A DNA stretch of 8,024 nt. Source: RGIG1681 sp045650505. GTDB lineage: Bacteria > Bacillota > Clostridia > Christensenellales > UBA1242. The notes below the pieces were generated by a model that ran no database searches, was not told the DNA's origin, and worked only from the letters and a program-made list of their open reading frames with translations. Made by a program: the position numbers and the translations under genes. Positions 6,870 through 8,024 of the stretch are shown here, one piece after another. The stretch lies in NCBI GenBank assembly GCA_045650505.1, contig JAZRRE010000021.1, forward strand, positions 1-8,024. Reading direction: 5' to 3'. The stretch's first letter is position 1; each line of letters starts with the position of its first letter.

Positions 6870-6881
6870 TAAGGAGTGCTT

Positions 6882-7775
6882 ATGAAAAAAGGACTTGGAA
6901 GGGGTTTAGATTCATTATTTGGACCTTTAGATAATGAAGAAGTTGAAAAAGTTGATAAAAAAGAGGTTGTTAAAGTTGAAAAAGTGGTGGTTAATGAGCC
7001 AAAAGAAATAGAAATTGGGCTTATTGATAGAAATCCAGACCAACCTAGAACAATTTTTGATGAAGAAGCACTTAATGAGCTTGCTAATTCAATTAAGGTT
7101 CATGGTGTTATCTCTCCAATAATTGTTAAAGAAGTTGAAGGAAGATATGTTATTATTGCGGGTGAAAGAAGATGGAGAGCATCAAGACTTGCTGGTAGAA
7201 AAACAATTCCTTGTATTGTTAGAGATTACACAGAGCAAGAAATTAGCGAAATTGCTATCATTGAAAACTTGCAAAGAGAAGATTTAAATCCAATTGAATC
7301 AGCAAAGGCAATTAAAAACCTTATCAATCAATATAATTTAACTCAAGATGAAGTTGCTGATAAAATCGGAAAGAGTAGGCCTGCTGTTGCTAATACTTTG
7401 AGACTTTTAACGCTTCCAGAGCAAATTATCACTTTGGTTGAGCAAAACAAACTCACCGCTGGTCACGCAAGAACACTTCTTGGAATTGATAGTGCTGCAA
7501 AGCAAAAAGAGATTGCTGTGGCAATTATTGAAAAGGGGTTAACTGTTCGTGATGTTGAAAATATCATCAAAAATCTTAATAAACCAAAAGCGGTGCCGGC
7601 AAAACCTCAAGAAAAGAGTTTAGAACTTAAAGATTTTGAAAACAAAATCAAAAGAGTTCTTTCAACAAGTGTTGCAATTAAGGGTAATGATAAAAAAGGT
7701 AAGATTGTTATAGATTATTATAGCATCGATGACCTTAACAGAATTTATGATATTTTATTGAGTCTTAATCAATAA
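6882..7775 (+). CDS. parB: ParB/Spo0J centromere-binding CTPase clamp
   Basis: A 297-residue chromosomal ParB. It recognises parS, uses CTP to close into a sliding clamp that spreads along DNA, and stimulates ParA; in many bacteria it also loads SMC. Parts in order: N-terminal KKGLGRGLDSLFG (2-14), the segment that stimulates ParA ATPase; a charged linker to about 43; a ParB/Srx nucleotide domain from about 43, with NPDQPR (51-56), GERRWRAS (94-101, the CTP-binding arginine box) and ENLQRED (128-134); a helix-turn-helix around 153-175 (LTQDEVADKIGKSRPAVA); and a C-terminal dimerisation domain, about 248-297. AAGGAG (6871-6876) is 5 bases before the ATG at 6882; a GTG at 6876 overlaps that site and is not the start. 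No residue looks missing. Its binding sites lie directly downstream. Confidence 0.97.
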   Translation: MKKGLGRGLDSLFGPLDNEEVEKVDKKEVVKVEKVVVNEPKEIEIGLIDRNPDQPRTIFDEEALNELANSIKVHGVISPIIVKEVEGRYVIIAGERRWRASRLAGRKTIPCIVRDYTEQEISEIAIIENLQREDLNPIESAKAIKNLINQYNLTQDEVADKIGKSRPAVANTLRLLTLPEQIITLVEQNKLTAGHARTLLGIDSAAKQKEIAVAIIEKGLTVRDVENIIKNLNKPKAVPAKPQEKSLELKDFENKIKRVLSTSVAIKGNDKKGKIVIDYYSIDDLNRIYDILLSLNQ

Positions 7776-7777
7776 AG

Positions 7778-7809
7778 AAAAGATGTTTCATGTGAAACAT
7801 CTTTTTTAT
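7778..7809 (+). terminator. Intrinsic terminator of parAB, containing a parS site
   Basis: Inverted arms of 13 bp (7778-7790 with 7793-7805) form a long hairpin; realistically the last pairs open to leave a tetraloop (ATGT). A run of six T (7802-7807) follows. It starts two bases after the parB stop codon. The upper 16 bp of the stem are a parS-like site, so one palindrome seems to serve both RNA and DNA. A- and T-rich sequence before the stem could allow weak termination from the other direction. Confidence 0.85.
7784..7799. promoter_or_regulatory. parS: parS site 1 (inside terminator)
   Basis: TGTTTCATGTGAAACA differs from the consensus by one base (T for C at position 8), which breaks the central CACGTG. 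It forms the upper part of the parAB terminator stem and has AAAGAAAA (7774-7781) just before it. Confidence 0.8.
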
Positions 7810-7821
7810 TTGTGAATTTAT

Positions 7822-7837
7822 TGTTTCACGTGGAACA
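7822..7837. promoter_or_regulatory. parS: parS site 2
   Basis: TGTTTCACGTGGAACA matches 15 of 16 consensus positions. Its reverse complement, TGTTCCACGTGAAACA, is to my recollection a natural Bacillus parS variant. The central CACGTG is intact. Confidence 0.93.
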
Positions 7838-7851
7838 GATAAAGTAATGAT

Positions 7852-7867
7852 AGTTTCACGTGAAACA
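7852..7867. promoter_or_regulatory. parS: parS site 3
   Basis: AGTTTCACGTGAAACA matches 15 of 16 consensus positions. The 14-bp core GTTTCACGTGAAAC is a perfect palindrome; only the outermost base differs. Confidence 0.94.
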
Positions 7868-7888
7868 AAGTTATAGAAAAAGAAAACA

Positions 7889-7904
7889 AGTTTCACGTGG
7901 AACG
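7889..7904. promoter_or_regulatory. parS: parS site 4
   Basis: AGTTTCACGTGGAACG carries the same right-half G as site 2 and differs from consensus at both outer bases (13 of 16 match). AAAGAAAA (7879-7886) precedes it at the same distance as at site 1. Confidence 0.85.
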
Positions 7905-7925
7905 TGGTTTATAAAAAAAGAAAAT

Positions 7926-7941
7926 AGTTTCACGTGAAACC
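7926..7941. promoter_or_regulatory. parS: parS site 5
   Basis: AGTTTCACGTGAAACC has the perfect 14-bp palindromic core and differs from consensus only at the two outer bases. AAAGAAAA (7917-7924) lies just upstream. Confidence 0.93.
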
Positions 7942-8018
7942 ATTGAGTTTTAATGTTTTAAAAGTAAGATTAAAAATAAAAATAAAATAAATTAAAAATA
8001 TCTAAAAATAAAAATAAA
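7942..8018. other. Very AT-rich tract after the parS array
   Basis: No gene is visible. From 7969 to 8018 the plus strand has a single C and no other G or C except G7968 just before it. A perfect 16-base direct repeat, TAAAAATAAAAATAAA, occurs at 7971-7986 and 8003-8018. Such DNA melts and bends easily. It could be an unwinding or spacer element, but no DnaA box (TTATNCACA) was found beside it, so no origin is claimed. Confidence 0.5.
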
Positions 8019-8024
8019 TGTTTC
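8019..8024. promoter_or_regulatory. parS: Possible sixth parS site cut by the window edge
   Basis: The last six bases, TGTTTC, equal the first six of the parS consensus and follow an AT-rich spacer containing no other G or C near them. Six bases are too few to prove a site. If real, its centre would be about 93 bp from that of site 5. Confidence 0.35.

Larger units (their letters stand above)
7784..7941. repeat. parS: parS array: five ParB-binding sites in 158 bp
   Basis: Five copies of the chromosomal parS motif (consensus TGTTTCACGTGAAACA) sit just downstream of parB. Their centres are 38, 30, 37 and 37 bp apart. Two have a fully palindromic 14-bp core (sites 3 and 5), two share the same G variant in the right half (sites 2 and 4), and one has a T in the centre (site 1). 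Binding by the neighbouring ParB is inferred from the motif match. The array should be the nucleation point for the partition complex of this replicon. Confidence 0.93.

Noticed and set aside
6876..6881. ParB starting at GTG 6876
   Set aside because: The GTG overlaps the AAGGAG ribosome binding site; ATG 6882 gives the conserved MKKGLGRGLDSLF beginning.
7784..7941. CRISPR array or IS terminal repeats from the repeated palindromes
   Set aside because: The repeats are 14-16 bp palindromes of the parS type with short A-rich spacers and no cas gene or transposase; parB is adjacent.
6087..8024. Plasmid partition cassette
   Set aside because: ParA lacks the plasmid type Ia N-terminal domain, ParB is chromosomal in type and the sites are the universal chromosomal motif. 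No replication gene is seen. A chromid cannot be fully excluded.
1..8024. tRNA, rRNA, known riboswitch or DnaA-box cluster
   Set aside because: Nothing resembling these was seen by eye on either strand; in particular no yybP-ykoY-like leader precedes the MntP/YtaF-like gene.

Overview
The window looks like chromosomal DNA of an AT-rich, low-GC Gram-positive bacterium (Firmicutes, most likely Clostridia or a relative). The evidence is the base composition, AAGGAGG-type ribosome binding sites, TTGAcn-17-TATAAT promoters, U-tailed intrinsic terminators, a Clostridia-like ParB N-terminus (KKGLGRGLDSLFG) and parS sites of the Bacillus type (GTTTCACGTGAAAC). All six genes end in TAA. AGG is read as Arg at several conserved positions, so the genetic code looks standard. 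There are no RNA genes, mobile elements or CRISPR.

Layout. 1-180 is an extremely AT-rich spacer. 192-3769 (minus strand) is a two-gene operon for a heterodimeric ABC exporter. The upstream gene (2018-3769) is the half with a degenerate ATPase site. The downstream gene (192-2018) is the catalytically competent half. They are joined by a TAATG stop/start overlap, and an intrinsic terminator at 177-204 has the stop codon in its loop. 3770-3891 is a promoter region in which the exporter promoter and the promoter of the next gene point at each other. 3892-5499 (plus) is a GT4-type glycosyltransferase with a long charged N-terminal extension and a basic C-terminal tail. Its last 75 bases overlap, tail to tail, a minus-strand gene for a six-helix MntP/YtaF-family membrane protein (5425-5958). 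5959-6086 is the divergent control region before parA. 6087-6869 and 6882-7775 (plus) are parA (soj) and parB (spo0J).

7776-8024 holds no gene. It contains five parS-like ParB-binding sites within 158 bp (7784-7941), plus half of a possible sixth cut by the window edge (8019-8024). The first site is embedded in the parAB terminator hairpin. parA, parB and the array form one complete segregation module: ParB loads at parS and spreads as a CTP-dependent clamp, and ParA acts on the ParB-parS complex to segregate origins. The module implies that the window lies near the replication origin. The usual neighbours in that position (rsmG, mnmG, noc) are absent. The dense array and its fusion with a terminator are the most notable features here. 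The ABC exporter, glycosyltransferase and membrane protein have no evident functional link to segregation.
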